64,000 nt of DNA from Kosakonia cowanii JCM 10956 = DSM 18146 (GTDB lineage: Bacteria; Pseudomonadota; Gammaproteobacteria; Enterobacterales; Enterobacteriaceae): assembly GCF_001975225.1 (NCBI RefSeq), contig NZ_CP019445.1:3100001-3164000 (forward strand), given 5' to 3'. Position numbers and translations under genes: made by a program. Below, piece by piece: positions 43,895-53,050 of the stretch. Below the pieces are notes generated by a model. The model was not told the DNA's origin and searched no databases. It saw only the letters and a program-made list of their open reading frames with translations. Positions within the stretch are counted from its first letter, which is position 1; the number at the start of each line of letters is the position of its first letter.

Positions 43895-45103
43895 ATGCCA
43901 TTACGTTCGATTCAGGCGTTGTGTTTGCTCAGCTTCTTTATGGCGGATGTGCGGGATGGTCTTGGCCCCTTTCTGGGGATCTTCCTGATTCACTATCACT
44001 GGAGTGCGGAAGCGATCGGCTACGCGATGACCGCAGGCGGCATTGCCGGGCTTCTGGCGACGCTGCCCTCCGGGATTGTGGTGGATGCCTCGGCGCGCAA
44101 ACGGGCGATTATCGCCGTGGCCGCGCTGTTGATCATGGCAGGTACGCTGCTGCTGTGGTTCTTCCCCGGTTCGTTAATGGTTTACGCAAGCCAGGTAGCA
44201 ACGGGCATATCGGCGGCATTTATCGGCCCGGCAATGGCCGGTCTGACACTCGGCCTGGTGGGGCAGAAGCGCTTTGCTCATCAACTGGGGCGCAATGAAG
44301 CTTACAACCACGGCGGCAATATGCTCTCCGCGCTGCTGGCCGGTGTTGCCAGCTGGTACTGGGGCATCGGCGCGGTCTTCCTGCTGATGCTGGTGATGGC
44401 CTTTGGCGCGCTGATGGCGGTGCTCGCGATCCGCGAAAAAGATATCGATCACCGCGTCGCGCGTGGGCTGAATCCTGAAGAGGCCCTCGGCGAGATCCCC
44501 TCGCTCTTCACGCTGCTCAAAATCCCGGCGCTCACCATTACCGGGCTGACCCTGATGCTGTTTCATCTGTCGAATGCCGCACAGCTACCGATGCTGAGTA
44601 TGCAGGTGGCGTCAGGCCATAACGCCACTCTGTTTAACCCTGGCGCGTATGCCGCAATGACGGTGGTGATAGCGCAGGGCGTAATGATCCCGGTGGCGCT
44701 GATGGTCTCGCGTTACGCCCAGCGATATGGCTATGAAAAACTGATTTTGATCGCGTTGATTATCCTGCCGGTTCGCGCAATGACCGCCGCGCTATGGCCC
44801 TCGCCGTGGGCGGCGATCCCGGTGCAGATTTTCGATGGAATGAGCGCCGGTATTCTCGGCGTGGCAGTGCCCGGCTTTATTGCTTCGCTGTTAAACGGCA
44901 CGGGGCACGTCAATGCCGGGCAGGCGCTGGTGATGCTGATGCAGGGCTTTGGTGCCGCTATCAGTCCCTCGCTTGCGGGAACCGTGGCAACGCACTATTC
45001 GTGGCGCACGGCTTTTATCACGCTGGCGACCATTGCCCTGACGGCGCTGCTCATCTGGCTCGGCTTCGCCAAAAAAGGGTCAACGCAACCCCTTCGCGAG
45101 TGA
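43895..45103 (+). CDS. MFS transporter
   Basis: 402 residues, about 12 membrane segments. Typical parts are S-F-F-M-A-D-V-R-D-G-L-G-P-F-L-G at TM1, G-I-V-V-D-A-S-A-R-K-R-A in loop 2-3 and N-H-G-G-N-M-L in TM5. The opening is like MFS proteins of the arsenite/organic solute group. Substrate unknown. The 3' end overlaps the convergent gene at 45080 by 24 bp. Confidence 0.8.
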   Translation: MPLRSIQALCLLSFFMADVRDGLGPFLGIFLIHYHWSAEAIGYAMTAGGIAGLLATLPSGIVVDASARKRAIIAVAALLIMAGTLLLWFFPGSLMVYASQVATGISAAFIGPAMAGLTLGLVGQKRFAHQLGRNEAYNHGGNMLSALLAGVASWYWGIGAVFLLMLVMAFGALMAVLAIREKDIDHRVARGLNPEEALGEIPSLFTLLKIPALTITGLTLMLFHLSNAAQLPMLSMQVASGHNATLFNPGAYAAMTVVIAQGVMIPVALMVSRYAQRYGYEKLILIALIILPVRAMTAALWPSPWAAIPVQIFDGMSAGILGVAVPGFIASLLNGTGHVNAGQALVMLMQGFGAAISPSLAGTVATHYSWRTAFITLATIALTALLIWLGFAKKGSTQPLRE

Positions 45104-45724
45104 CCTCTCCTGCGGCTGATGCGCTGTTAACGGTTCCCGGCGCATCAGATCGCGGCAGACATAAAAGAGCCCAATCATAAAGGGAAACTCATACAGCTCT
45201 TCAATCAAATCCTGATAGTCGCGCTTGTGCAGGAAGAAGTGGGCAATTGCGCGATGGTGCTCCACGCTGTCGGAGATCAGGAAGGTGACGACCACCAGCG
45301 CGAAACTCCAGACAAGCAGGGTTTGATGGCGCAGTCGGTCACTAATCTGCTGGCGTAGCGCATGGGAAAAGAGAGGAAACAGCACCAGAGCGCCAATCAG
45401 TAACACCGAAATGGCGCGAAAGAGCAGGCGCGGCTCGTGGGGAAAATAGTCGCGGCCCCAGCTGACGCTGCGTCCGAGCAATACCAGCCACCACGTTGCC
45501 GCCCAGAGCCAGAAGCGTTTACGCTCCGGCGTCAGCGGAGTAGTGAGCGCGAAGCGCAAGGTAAAAACAAAAGCAAACAGCAGCCATAGTGCCTGGACAT
45601 TTTCTATCACTGATACCGATAGCCCATGATAAAGGGGCAGAGAAAAGTCGGCGAAAAAAGGAATGATGCAGGAGAAAACCGCCAGCATCACGGTGGTGGG
45701 CGTCAGGCGTTTATCGAATTTCAT
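45080..45724 (-). CDS. Inner-membrane protein of unknown function
   Basis: 214 residues with six hydrophobic segments spread over the length and a basic, polar C-terminus. Charged loops include T-P-E-R-K-R-F and E-H-H-R-A-I-A-H-F-F. Not recognised. Overlaps the end of the MFS gene. The two are on opposite strands, so this is a convergent pair. Confidence 0.65.
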   Translation of the reverse strand: MKFDKRLTPTTVMLAVFSCIIPFFADFSLPLYHGLSVSVIENVQALWLLFAFVFTLRFALTTPLTPERKRFWLWAATWWLVLLGRSVSWGRDYFPHEPRLLFRAISVLLIGALVLFPLFSHALRQQISDRLRHQTLLVWSFALVVVTFLISDSVEHHRAIAHFFLHKRDYQDLIEELYEFPFMIGLFYVCRDLMRREPLTAHQPQERSLAKGLR

Positions 45725-45853
45725 AATATTGCCACATTGATAATAATTAGCGGGCTAACATAGCGGATGAGGGTTTGTGCTGCTTTGCGATTAGTGGCGT
45801 ATTGACTTATCAGAGTGGGAAACGCACCGGCAAAATAGCCGGTTGCGTTATTT

Positions 45854-46429
45854 TCAGGCGGCCTGAACGGTATTGATAATCTTATGGATGCGTTGTTTGA
45901 AGCGCTTAATTGACCTGTCTATTTTCCGGCGATGAAGAAAGCGGAAATAAGATGAGAGCGGCACAAACTCAGCTTCGCCAATATTATCGATAACGACCAA
46001 TTCATACTCTTGCGGCGCGGTTTTACGCACCAGCACATTGTACTCTTTCAGCGTCATTGTCGAGATGCCGTACTCAATGAGATTGCTGCGCAACTCAGCG
46101 AGTTTTTCCTCAAGCAGAGGCAGAGAAAGACGCTTGTTCTTCAGGTAGAAGGCCAGGCTTTTGGAAATTTTCCCATCGTAATCGGTGACCAGATCAAAAA
46201 CATGGCCGGTGCCAAAATTGGTCTGGATTTTACCGTAGTAGTTGGGAATGGCCTGGCATGCCTGAATAGAGCCTGATTTTTTGCGGTAGTAGCGCGTTTC
46301 GCGCTTCACCTCTTTTAACCCACCGTCATCGGGGTTATAGAGGGTTTTGACACATTTTTGACTATCAAACGGGTGCTGGTAACACCGGCGGTGGCGGCCG
46401 CTACCTATATTCTCTTTTAGTATCAGCAT
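45854..46429 (-). CDS. YrbL-like PhoP-regulated protein
   Basis: 191 residues, ATG at 46429 with AAGGAGAG upstream. It follows the YrbL pattern: G-S-G-R-H-R-R-C-Y-x-H-P, C-V-K-T-L-Y, D-G-G-x-K-E-V-K-R-E, G-T-G-H-V-F-D-L, T-M-T-L-K-E-Y-N-V-L, and V-I-D-N-I-G-E. It is a kinase-like fold of unclear activity. In E. coli yrbL is PhoP/BasR controlled; here a PhoP-box-like site lies 40 bp upstream. Identity to YrbL is moderate, so it may be a paralogue. Confidence 0.75.
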   Translation of the reverse strand: MLILKENIGSGRHRRCYQHPFDSQKCVKTLYNPDDGGLKEVKRETRYYRKKSGSIQACQAIPNYYGKIQTNFGTGHVFDLVTDYDGKISKSLAFYLKNKRLSLPLLEEKLAELRSNLIEYGISTMTLKEYNVLVRKTAPQEYELVVIDNIGEAEFVPLSSYFRFLHRRKIDRSIKRFKQRIHKIINTVQAA

Positions 46430-46467
46430 GGTTACTCTCCTTGCCGGATACTATGAGATTGCGCGGT

Positions 46468-46484
46468 TAAATATTTCCTAAACG
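46468..46484 (-). promoter_or_regulatory. PhoP-box-like site upstream of the yrbL-like gene
   Basis: On the minus strand: CGTTTA-GGAAA-TATTTA, the direct-repeat form (T/G)GTTTA-N5-(T/G)GTTTA with two departures. Twelve bases downstream is CATAGT, a fair -10. This spacing is that of PhoP-activated promoters. Confidence 0.55.
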
Positions 46485-46611
46485 AGAGAAATGCTTTGAT
46501 ACATTTGCCCGGAAGGCAGGGAATAAGCGCACCACATGTTAAATTTGGTCGCCCGGCGGGGGTAAAGAGCGACCCTGAAATAACGCGCAGCGCGTATCAC
46601 GTCATTGACGT

Positions 46612-46851
46612 TTACTCCTGAACCATCCACATATCCGCCTCTTCAAACATCTCTTCCAGCATGCGGTTCAGCTTTTCGCGGTCGCTTTTACTGGCATCGC
46701 TGTTCAGGCCGTTAGCCTGCATCGGTTTTACCCGCACATCGGCGTCCGGGAAGATGCGGTGTACGCGCTTTGTCAGTTCAGTGAGGATAATCTCGCGCGC
46801 GCCGGGTAAACCTTCAACATTACGCTTGTCGTAAACCAGTTCAACAAACAC
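46612..46851 (-). CDS. DinI-family DNA-damage protein
   Basis: 79 residues, GTG start at 46851 with AGGA upstream. DinI-like: V-E-L-V-Y-D-K-R-N-V, L-P-G-A-R-E-I-I-L-T-E-L-T-K-R-V-H, F-P-D-A-D-V-R-V-K-P, D-R-E-K-L-N-R-M-L-E-E-M-F-E-E-A-D. Such proteins modulate RecA filaments during the SOS response. A LexA box sits about 45 bp upstream of the start. Confidence 0.88.
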   Translation of the reverse strand: MFVELVYDKRNVEGLPGAREIILTELTKRVHRIFPDADVRVKPMQANGLNSDASKSDREKLNRMLEEMFEEADMWMVQE

Positions 46852-46892
46852 AGGGTCGTCCTATTCAGTCTGAATTTTTCGTGCAGCATTTA

Positions 46893-46912
46893 TACTGGAT
46901 AAAAAATCAGTA
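46893..46912. promoter_or_regulatory. LexA (SOS) box
   Basis: TACTG-N10-CAGTA, matching the full LexA consensus ends (CTG-N10-CAG with flanking TA). It lies upstream of the dinI-like gene and is near-symmetric. Confidence 0.85.
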
Positions 46913-47209
46913 TTCAAGATTAAAGCGTGTAAGAGAGGCGCATTCTGCGTACAAGCCCGTAAATCGGGCATATTGGGCGGAGCAGGGGGTGTTTTTTTAG
47001 CAGGGGGAAGAAATAAAGGATGGCAGTTTCGACATCAAAACTGCCAGCGAAGAGAGTACAAATTGTTTAAGCGTATATCCGTCACTTGCGCACTTTATAA
47101 CCTGGTGGCCAACGCGGCACAAACGCAAATTTTTCGCTGGAGGGATTTATAAAATTGATGATCACTGTATTAATCATCAGCCTTTGTACTTCCCCTGGCG
47201 AAAGTGTGC
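46913..47209. other. Gap between the SOS promoter and the chemoreceptor
   Basis: About 300 bases downstream of the chemoreceptor stop. No ORF worth calling and no clear terminator; AT-rich around 47000-47170. Confidence 0.4.
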
Positions 47210-48793
47210 TTATGCCGGGTCGCGCTGAAGTTTGAAGATGCGAACCATCTCCACCAGCTGTTCCGCCTGCTGTTGCATAGCATGTGCGGCGGCAGAGGAC
47301 TCTTGTGACAGCGTGGCATTCTGCTGCGTTGCGGCATCCATGTGCGTGATGGCGACGTGCACCTGATCAATGCCGACGCTCTGCTCGTTGCTGGCCAGCG
47401 AAATGGTATCGACAAGTTGGCTTACACGCTCAACGCTCTGCATGATTTCGGTCATTGCGCTGCCGGCATTTTTCACCAGTTTGTTGCCTTCATCAATGCG
47501 ATTCACCGAACGCTGAATCAGCTCGCTGATCTCTTTCGCCGCCGTGGCAGAGCGCTGGGCGAGAGCGCGCACTTCTGATGCCACCACGGCAAAACCGCGC
47601 CCCTCGGTTCCTGCGCGCGCCGCTTCTACCGCCGCATTGAGCGCCAGGATATTGGTCTGAAACGCAATGCTATCGATCACGCCGATAATGCTGCTGATCT
47701 CGGTCGAGAGATGATTGATCTCGCTCATGGTGGTCACGACACGCTCCACGACCTCGCCGCCCTGGTTCGCCACGCGCGTGGCTTCACGGGTGATATCACT
47801 GGCGATGCGTGAATTATCGGCATTGTTTTTCACCACCGATGTCAGCTCTTCCATTGAGGCGGCGGTTTGTTCAATCGCGCTGGCCTGCGCTTCATTGCGT
47901 GCGGAGAGCTCTCGGCTGCCGCTGGCAATCTGCTGTGAGGCGCCAGCGATCGTTTCAGTGCCGGAGCGCACCCCGGAGACGACGCGCGTCAGGTTCCGGT
48001 TCATCTCCTGCATGGCGCGCATCAGCTCGGCAGTTTCATCGCGCCCGGAAATGACGAAGGAGGATTGCAGATCGCCCGCGGCGACGGTACGGGCAACGGA
48101 GACTGCCTGTGCCAGCGGGCGCGTAATACTGCGAATTAACCACCAGGTGATCAACATGCCGACAATCAGCGTAAAGGCCATCACCAGTGTCAGCATCAGA
48201 CGCGTCTCTTCAAACAGGGTGTTATTGTGCGCCTCGGTCTGCTGGCGGATATGCGCCGCTTGTTGCAGCGTGCTCGCCACCACCGTATCGATCATTTTGG
48301 TCGGTTCCCGATCGATACCGGTCACCATATGGTCGACCCGCTGTGCGCTGCTGGCATCAGCAATATCGTAGTGCTGCAAGGCATCCAGATACTCTCTTTC
48401 GAGCTTTGCATGCAAGCCGATGGTTTTGACAACCTCGTTGTTTGCGACACCAATCTTTGGAAGCATCACGCTCAGGGTTTTTAACAGCGCCTGCGTTTTC
48501 TGGCTCTGTTCAACAAAGGCGTTTTTGTATTTAACGAAGGTTTCCTGATTTTGTGTGCCGCGCAGCAGCGTGTTTTTCCACTCCTGCACCTGAATTTTGA
48601 ACTGCACTTGCGCATTACGCGCCGTGTCGATGCTCTGCGCAACTTCGCCTTCGGTTGCCATGATCTGTTTGTTTTGCGCGAGTGCGCCAGCGTTAATGGC
48701 GAGGCCGCGAATCCCCATAAACAGCGTTGCCAGTAACAGTAACGTCGCCAACAAACCCAGACGCTGCCCAATAGTAAGATGGTTAATTTTCAT
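47210..48793 (-). CDS. Methyl-accepting chemotaxis protein (4HB sensor)
   Basis: 527 residues. Membrane segment 1 near 10-30, periplasmic four-helix-type sensor to about 195, membrane segment 2, HAMP ([14 protein letters not shown]), then the signalling domain with methylation helices and the hairpin [23 protein letters not shown]. The end (F-K-L-Q-R-D-P-A) lacks the NWETF tail. A FliA-type promoter lies 50 bp upstream. Ligand unknown. Confidence 0.9.
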   Translation of the reverse strand: MKINHLTIGQRLGLLATLLLLATLFMGIRGLAINAGALAQNKQIMATEGEVAQSIDTARNAQVQFKIQVQEWKNTLLRGTQNQETFVKYKNAFVEQSQKTQALLKTLSVMLPKIGVANNEVVKTIGLHAKLEREYLDALQHYDIADASSAQRVDHMVTGIDREPTKMIDTVVASTLQQAAHIRQQTEAHNNTLFEETRLMLTLVMAFTLIVGMLITWWLIRSITRPLAQAVSVARTVAAGDLQSSFVISGRDETAELMRAMQEMNRNLTRVVSGVRSGTETIAGASQQIASGSRELSARNEAQASAIEQTAASMEELTSVVKNNADNSRIASDITREATRVANQGGEVVERVVTTMSEINHLSTEISSIIGVIDSIAFQTNILALNAAVEAARAGTEGRGFAVVASEVRALAQRSATAAKEISELIQRSVNRIDEGNKLVKNAGSAMTEIMQSVERVSQLVDTISLASNEQSVGIDQVHVAITHMDAATQQNATLSQESSAAAHAMQQQAEQLVEMVRIFKLQRDPA

Positions 48794-48843
48794 GCTGTGT
48801 CACTTCCCCTGGTGGTGAGGCGCAAATGGCGCGCACGCCAGCA

Positions 48844-48870
48844 CTATCGACGTATTTAAGCAGGGCTTTA
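48844..48870 (-). promoter_or_regulatory. FliA (sigma-28) type promoter
   Basis: On the minus strand TAAAGCCC-N11-GTCGATAG, compared with TAAAGTTT-N11-GCCGATAA; 11 of 16 bases agree and the spacing is exact. It is placed 50 bp before the chemoreceptor start, as expected for a flagellar-regulon receptor. Confidence 0.65.
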
Positions 48871-48992
48871 ATGTCGATCTGAACAGAAACAGAGCATTTT
48901 TAGCTTAATATTTTGATATATAAGCAGATGGCACTTTTATGACATTTTCGTGACGCTGTATTACTGCTCAACTTAGCGCATGCGCAGAGGGG

Positions 48993-50816
48993 TTAACCTT
49001 CCAAATGGTGTCTGGGATCGGCATGGATCTTCGCCAGCAGGCGCCAGGGTTTGCTGTCCAGCAGCCAGGCGGGAACATCCGCCGCCGATAACGGGCGGGC
49101 AAAAAGATAACCTTGCGCTTCATCGCAGCCATACTCTTCGAGCATGCGCGCGGTTTCCAGATCTTCCACCCCTTCCGCCAGCACCTCGTAGTTCAACTCT
49201 TTAAGCATCATGATCACATTTCGCGCAATGATGCGGCTGTCGTCATCGGTGGCAATCTGGCTGACCAGCGAGCGGTCGAGTTTGATCATGTCAATCGGGA
49301 TGCGTCGCAGGTAGCTGATATTGCTGTAGCCTGCGCCAAAGTCATCAAGCAGGATGGTAAAACCAAGCGCATCAAGCCGGTTAAGCTCCCGCAGGGCGGC
49401 ATCGCTCTCCAGCACTTTTTCCGTTTCCAGACACTCAATGTGAATATCGGCAGGTGTAAGCCCGGCATCGATAATGTGCTGCGCCAGTTCATCGGCAAAA
49501 CCGCTGCGCGAGAAATCACTCACCGTGGCGTTAATAGAGACGGGAAGATCGATGCCGATCGCCTTCCACGCTTTGACCTGGGCAATCACCGTTTTAATCA
49601 CCCAGTGGGTGATATCGGCCATCAGGGTGGTTTTTTCCGCCAGCGTGACGATCACCGCCGGCGAGATTGGCCCAAGCTCGGGGTGAGTCCAGCGCAGCAG
49701 CGCCTCCACGCCCTCGGTCTTTCCCGTACGCAGAGAGACTTTCGGTTGATAAGCCATATGGAGCTGATCGCCCGTTTTGATTGCCTGGCTGAGATCGTAC
49801 AGCAGGCGGAAATCGGTATTACGCTGCTCATCAAGGACCGGGTTGAAGTGCAATACCGGGATATTCTCGCGGATCGCCTCATGCAGGGCGCTGATCGCCT
49901 GACGCACCACCTCCTGCACGTTGTCATTTTGCGGCGTAAAGGGGACATAACCCGCGTGAATAGAGAGATTGATATTAATATCGCTACCAATGGTCGCCTG
50001 GAAAGCGTGCACTTTTGCGACCCGCTTAGCCAGCCTGTTCGCCGCGTCACGCCCGGTCAGTACCGCAAAACGTCCGGTGGCGAAGGCATAAAGCGTTGTT
50101 GCCTTGTTAAGCCGCAGGCGCATCTGCAACAGCGGTCCAAAGCTGCGCAGCAGCGTCTCCAGCGCCTCAACGCCGAGATAGCGGGTCAATTCATAGGCAC
50201 GGGGAATATCAATACAGTCAAAGATGATCAGCGCATAATCACCGCTCGCGTTCTGCTTCAGGTGCGCCATCTCTTTAATTAAGCAGGGGCGGTTCGGCAG
50301 GCCGGTCAGCGCATCGACAAGACCAATGTTGTAGCAGGATTCAAGGTAGAGCGTGGCGAGAGCGGCGATGCGCTCAAAACTGGCGATTTGGCGAGCATCG
50401 GGTTCGTAGAGCTCAGGATGGGTGACGCACAGCGTGCCGAGCACTGCTCCCTCTTTGGCGATCAGCGGCGCCGAGGCGTAAAAGAGGATATCGCCGCTTT
50501 TGACCAGCGGCTGATGGGAAAAGCGCGCGTCGAGGCGGGTATCGATACAAACAATCGTCTGCCGGTCGGCCAGCGTATACTGGCACATGCTGCGATCGAT
50601 GGCGATTTTGTCATGCTCGATCGGCACTTTTTCGACGAATTTGATGTACTGAAACTCATCATCAAAGGTGGTAATAAAGCAGCCTGATACGCCCATCACT
50701 TCACTGGCCAGACGCGCAAATTCCGCCAGCGCCGCATCGCGCGCCGCGTCGGCCTTACTCAATAAATCAAGCGCGGCCAGCTGTCTGCTTTCACTTTTTT
50801 TAAGGCCCGTAAACAT
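48993..50816 (-). CDS. GAF-GGDEF(degenerate)-EAL c-di-GMP phosphodiesterase
   Basis: 607 residues: GAF domain about 20-160, a GGDEF-like domain about 170-325 in which the GGDEF motif is replaced (F-A-T-G-R-F-A-V-L), and an EAL domain about 345-590. The EAL keeps G-V-E-A-L-L-R-W, I-E-C-L-E-T-E, L-D-D-F-G-A-G-Y-S-N and K-L-D-R-S-L-V, so phosphodiesterase activity is likely. No membrane segments. It is next to a diguanylate cyclase gene (51090-52118), giving opposing c-di-GMP activities side by side. Confidence 0.88.
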   Translation of the reverse strand: MFTGLKKSESRQLAALDLLSKADAARDAALAEFARLASEVMGVSGCFITTFDDEFQYIKFVEKVPIEHDKIAIDRSMCQYTLADRQTIVCIDTRLDARFSHQPLVKSGDILFYASAPLIAKEGAVLGTLCVTHPELYEPDARQIASFERIAALATLYLESCYNIGLVDALTGLPNRPCLIKEMAHLKQNASGDYALIIFDCIDIPRAYELTRYLGVEALETLLRSFGPLLQMRLRLNKATTLYAFATGRFAVLTGRDAANRLAKRVAKVHAFQATIGSDININLSIHAGYVPFTPQNDNVQEVVRQAISALHEAIRENIPVLHFNPVLDEQRNTDFRLLYDLSQAIKTGDQLHMAYQPKVSLRTGKTEGVEALLRWTHPELGPISPAVIVTLAEKTTLMADITHWVIKTVIAQVKAWKAIGIDLPVSINATVSDFSRSGFADELAQHIIDAGLTPADIHIECLETEKVLESDAALRELNRLDALGFTILLDDFGAGYSNISYLRRIPIDMIKLDRSLVSQIATDDDSRIIARNVIMMLKELNYEVLAEGVEDLETARMLEEYGCDEAQGYLFARPLSAADVPAWLLDSKPWRLLAKIHADPRHHLEG

Positions 50817-50912
50817 GGTGCGCTCCTGCCCAACAAGTTAAAACAGGGTGTCTTCGTCTGAGAACGCCATCAGCGTGACAGGCGTCGGATTATCAGATGC
50901 CGCCGCGTATCA

Positions 50913-50990
50913 CTATTTCCACCAGCCAAGCTGAGTGCCGACCACGGCGATAATCGCGACGATCAACATAATGATGGTGGTCTTTTTCAT
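50913..50990 (-). CDS. YoaJ-like 25-residue membrane peptide
   Basis: ATG at 50990 directly after AGGAGTTCCC. The peptide begins M-K-K-T-T-I-I-M, has one hydrophobic segment, and ends V-G-T-Q-L-G-W-W-K. This is very like E. coli YoaJ, a small membrane protein, as I recall it (its start and G-W-W end). It is too short for ordinary gene calling. It sits between the EAL gene and dgcP. Function unknown. Confidence 0.7.
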   Translation of the reverse strand: MKKTTIIMLIVAIIAVVGTQLGWWK

Positions 50991-51089
50991 GGGAACTCCT
51001 CGGTCAGCGTCTCGCGCCGACCCTGTTAAGTGTATATGAAAGCGAGGCCATTAAGATTTGCCTCAGGCCAGCAACGGGAGAAAACGCCA

Positions 51090-52118
51090 TTAATTGAGCT
51101 GCTGGAACGCTTTTTTGCTTTTATTCTTCTTCACCCGATACATTACTTCATCGGCCGCGCGCAGGGCGCTATCCGCATCGTACTGCTCAGGGTTAATTTC
51201 AATCACGCCGACGCTGGCACCGGGGTAATAAAGATGAACATCACCGAGTTGATATTCACCGGCAATCTGCTTATCGAGGCGCGTTTTTAGCGCACTGAGC
51301 AGCATGCCCTGCGGCTGGTGGAGCGGGCCGCCGGGGCAGGCGAGTAAAAACTCATCGCCGCCGAGACGCCCAATAATGTCATCTTTCCCGCGATCCTGTG
51401 TCAGGCGATTGCCTACCTCAATCAGGAAGCGATCGCCGGCCTCATGGCCAAACTGGTCGTTAATCCCTTTGAAATTATCGAGATCGATAAAGGCGATAAT
51501 GACGTGAATGTTGAGATGACGGGCGAGTGAGAAGAGCGTCTGCAGCGACTCAAAGAGCGCGCGGCGATTCGGCAGGCCGGTCAACACATCGGTATAGGAG
51601 TGGGCGATCAGCGCGGCGTTGGCTTCGCGCAGCTGGTCAACCAGATACTCTTTTTCAATATATTGCGCGATCAGGCCGGCAAACAGGCGCAGCACCTGCT
51701 CGCCACGCGCGCTGAGCATCTTTTTCTGATTGCTGGCCGCACACAGCGTGCCATAGAGCGAACCGTCTGCCAGCTGCACCGGCTGGCTGAGATAGGTGGT
51801 GATCCCCAGCGCCTGGGCGGCTTCGCAATCGCGCCAGCGGGTTGCCACATCATTGGCAAACAGGCAGTTATCATCCAGCGCGCGTTTACACAGGCTGTCG
51901 CCAAAGGGGAGGGAGAAGCCTTCAGGGATTTCAAGCTGCTTGCTGTTACGGGAGTAGACAATGTGCTGCTGGCGGGGGTCGTCGCTGATTTTGGTCAGAT
52001 AGGTCGATTCCATATCGGTCACCATCTCCAGCATTTCCAGAAACTGGCGGACTAAGCTTTCCAGCGAGTGATCTTTCGCCAGGGTTTCCGATACCCGGGC
52101 GAGAATGAAATCGGACAT
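51090..52118 (-). CDS. dgcP: Diguanylate cyclase DgcP (YeaP)
   Basis: 342 residues, the length of E. coli YeaP/DgcP (341). GAF domain about 20-155 then GGDEF domain with D-L-D-N-F-K-G-I-N-D-Q-F-G-H-E-A-G and the catalytic G-G-D-E-F near residue 252. It makes c-di-GMP from GTP, at cell poles in E. coli. The next genes (yoaF, yeaO) repeat the E. coli order. Confidence 0.92.
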   Translation of the reverse strand: MSDFILARVSETLAKDHSLESLVRQFLEMLEMVTDMESTYLTKISDDPRQQHIVYSRNSKQLEIPEGFSLPFGDSLCKRALDDNCLFANDVATRWRDCEAAQALGITTYLSQPVQLADGSLYGTLCAASNQKKMLSARGEQVLRLFAGLIAQYIEKEYLVDQLREANAALIAHSYTDVLTGLPNRRALFESLQTLFSLARHLNIHVIIAFIDLDNFKGINDQFGHEAGDRFLIEVGNRLTQDRGKDDIIGRLGGDEFLLACPGGPLHQPQGMLLSALKTRLDKQIAGEYQLGDVHLYYPGASVGVIEINPEQYDADSALRAADEVMYRVKKNKSKKAFQQLN

Positions 52119-52420
52119 GAATATTGGGCTCCGGTGCGTGGGTACCTCGTTGACCCGGCACGTTATTGCTGACTATTTCGACGGCGCGCCATTAAAACAT
52201 GAACCAAAAAGATTTGATATATCGTGTAATGGACAAAAAAAAGCCCCGCTGATGAAGCGGGGCAAAAACTCATTGATTACGGAATGATGTTCTCTGGTCA
52301 TGGGTGAGAACAAGGCAGACTATAACGGCGAAAAGTGCATTAAGGATGGAGAAATCATGGAGATATGCCGCTTGCGCGGCTATTCTGAAGAGCGTTGTTG
52401 GTCACTGTAAGGAAAAGAAG
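52119..52420. other. dgcP-yoaF divergent gap
   Basis: About 300 bases between divergent genes. It contains the minus-strand terminator at 52235-52263. A TATAGT on the minus strand about 60 bases further could start a short transcript ending there. No ORF. Confidence 0.45.
52235..52263 (-). terminator. Strong terminator upstream of dgcP (minus strand)
   Basis: GCCCCGCT-TCATC-AGCGGGGC then eight T on the minus strand. There is no minus-strand gene upstream of it, so it must end either a small RNA or a leader transcript before dgcP. Confidence 0.82.
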
Positions 52421-52666
52421 ATGCGTTATGGGTTACTGGTTTTACCGCTGCTGGTCTCTGCCTGCACCTCATCACCTGCTCAAAAACCGGATCATCCGCA
52501 GGTCGGCATGGCCAACCCAGCGGCAGTCTACTGCCAGCAGCGCGGCGGCGAGCGCGTGCCGGTGCAGAGCCCGCAGGGTGTGCGCACCGAGTGCAAACTG
52601 CCGGGCGGCGAGGTGATCGACGAGTGGGCGCTGTGGCGTCGCGATCATCCGACACCGGGATCGTGA
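52421..52666 (+). CDS. yoaF: YoaF lipoprotein (DUF333)
   Basis: 81 residues, ATG after AAGGAAAAG. Signal peptide with lipobox L-V-S-A-C (cysteine 15), then A-V-Y-C-Q-Q-R-G-G, G-V-R-T-E-C-K-L-P-G-G-E-V-I-D-E-W and A-L-W-R-R-D-H-P, all DUF333 features and close to E. coli YoaF. Function unknown. Divergent from dgcP as in E. coli. Confidence 0.88.
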   Translation: MRYGLLVLPLLVSACTSSPAQKPDHPQVGMANPAAVYCQQRGGERVPVQSPQGVRTECKLPGGEVIDEWALWRRDHPTPGS

Positions 52667-52744
52667 CAGCGGCAGAAAAGCCCGGTAAACTTCTCTTTCA
52701 GAATTATCTCATATTCAGCTTTAACGAGATCAGGCGAGAGAAGC

Positions 52745-53050
52745 ATGTTTCAGTTACGACCGGGCAGCCAGGCATTAGTCATCGGCGCCCAGACCGCCAG
52801 CGGGCGGAGCAATATCGGTAAATCCGTTGAGTTATTTGGTCTCTGCCAGCCGGGTGAGCGCTTTCTTAACCCGGTGAATGGCGTGGTCACCGAAATGCCG
52901 CGCACCGCAGCGCGCGCGCTCTGGCTGGTGACGGGCGATGTGACCGCGTTTGACGGTCAGCACGGTTTTGCCTTTGTGCGCGCCGAGCACCTGATGCCCC
53001 TGCAGCCGGACAGCGCGCCGCAGGACGAGCGCACGCAGGTGATGAGCTAA
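52745..53050 (+). CDS. Hypothetical protein, about 100 residues
   Basis: 101 residues with no membrane segment or recognised motif. It begins M-F-Q-L-R-P-G-S-Q-A-L-V-I-G-A and has P-G-E-R-F-L-N-P-V-N-G in the centre. GAGAGAAGC precedes the ATG. The stop overlaps the convergent yeaO gene by a few bases. Codon use looks like its neighbours, which supports a real gene. Confidence 0.55.
   Translation: MFQLRPGSQALVIGAQTASGRSNIGKSVELFGLCQPGERFLNPVNGVVTEMPRTAARALWLVTGDVTAFDGQHGFAFVRAEHLMPLQPDSAPQDERTQVMS

Noticed and set aside
49113..50282. Long open frame (389 codons) on the plus strand
   Set aside because: Lies entirely opposite the EAL gene (48993-50816), whose domains are clear; amino-acid make-up (many H, Q, R) is that of a reverse-strand shadow.
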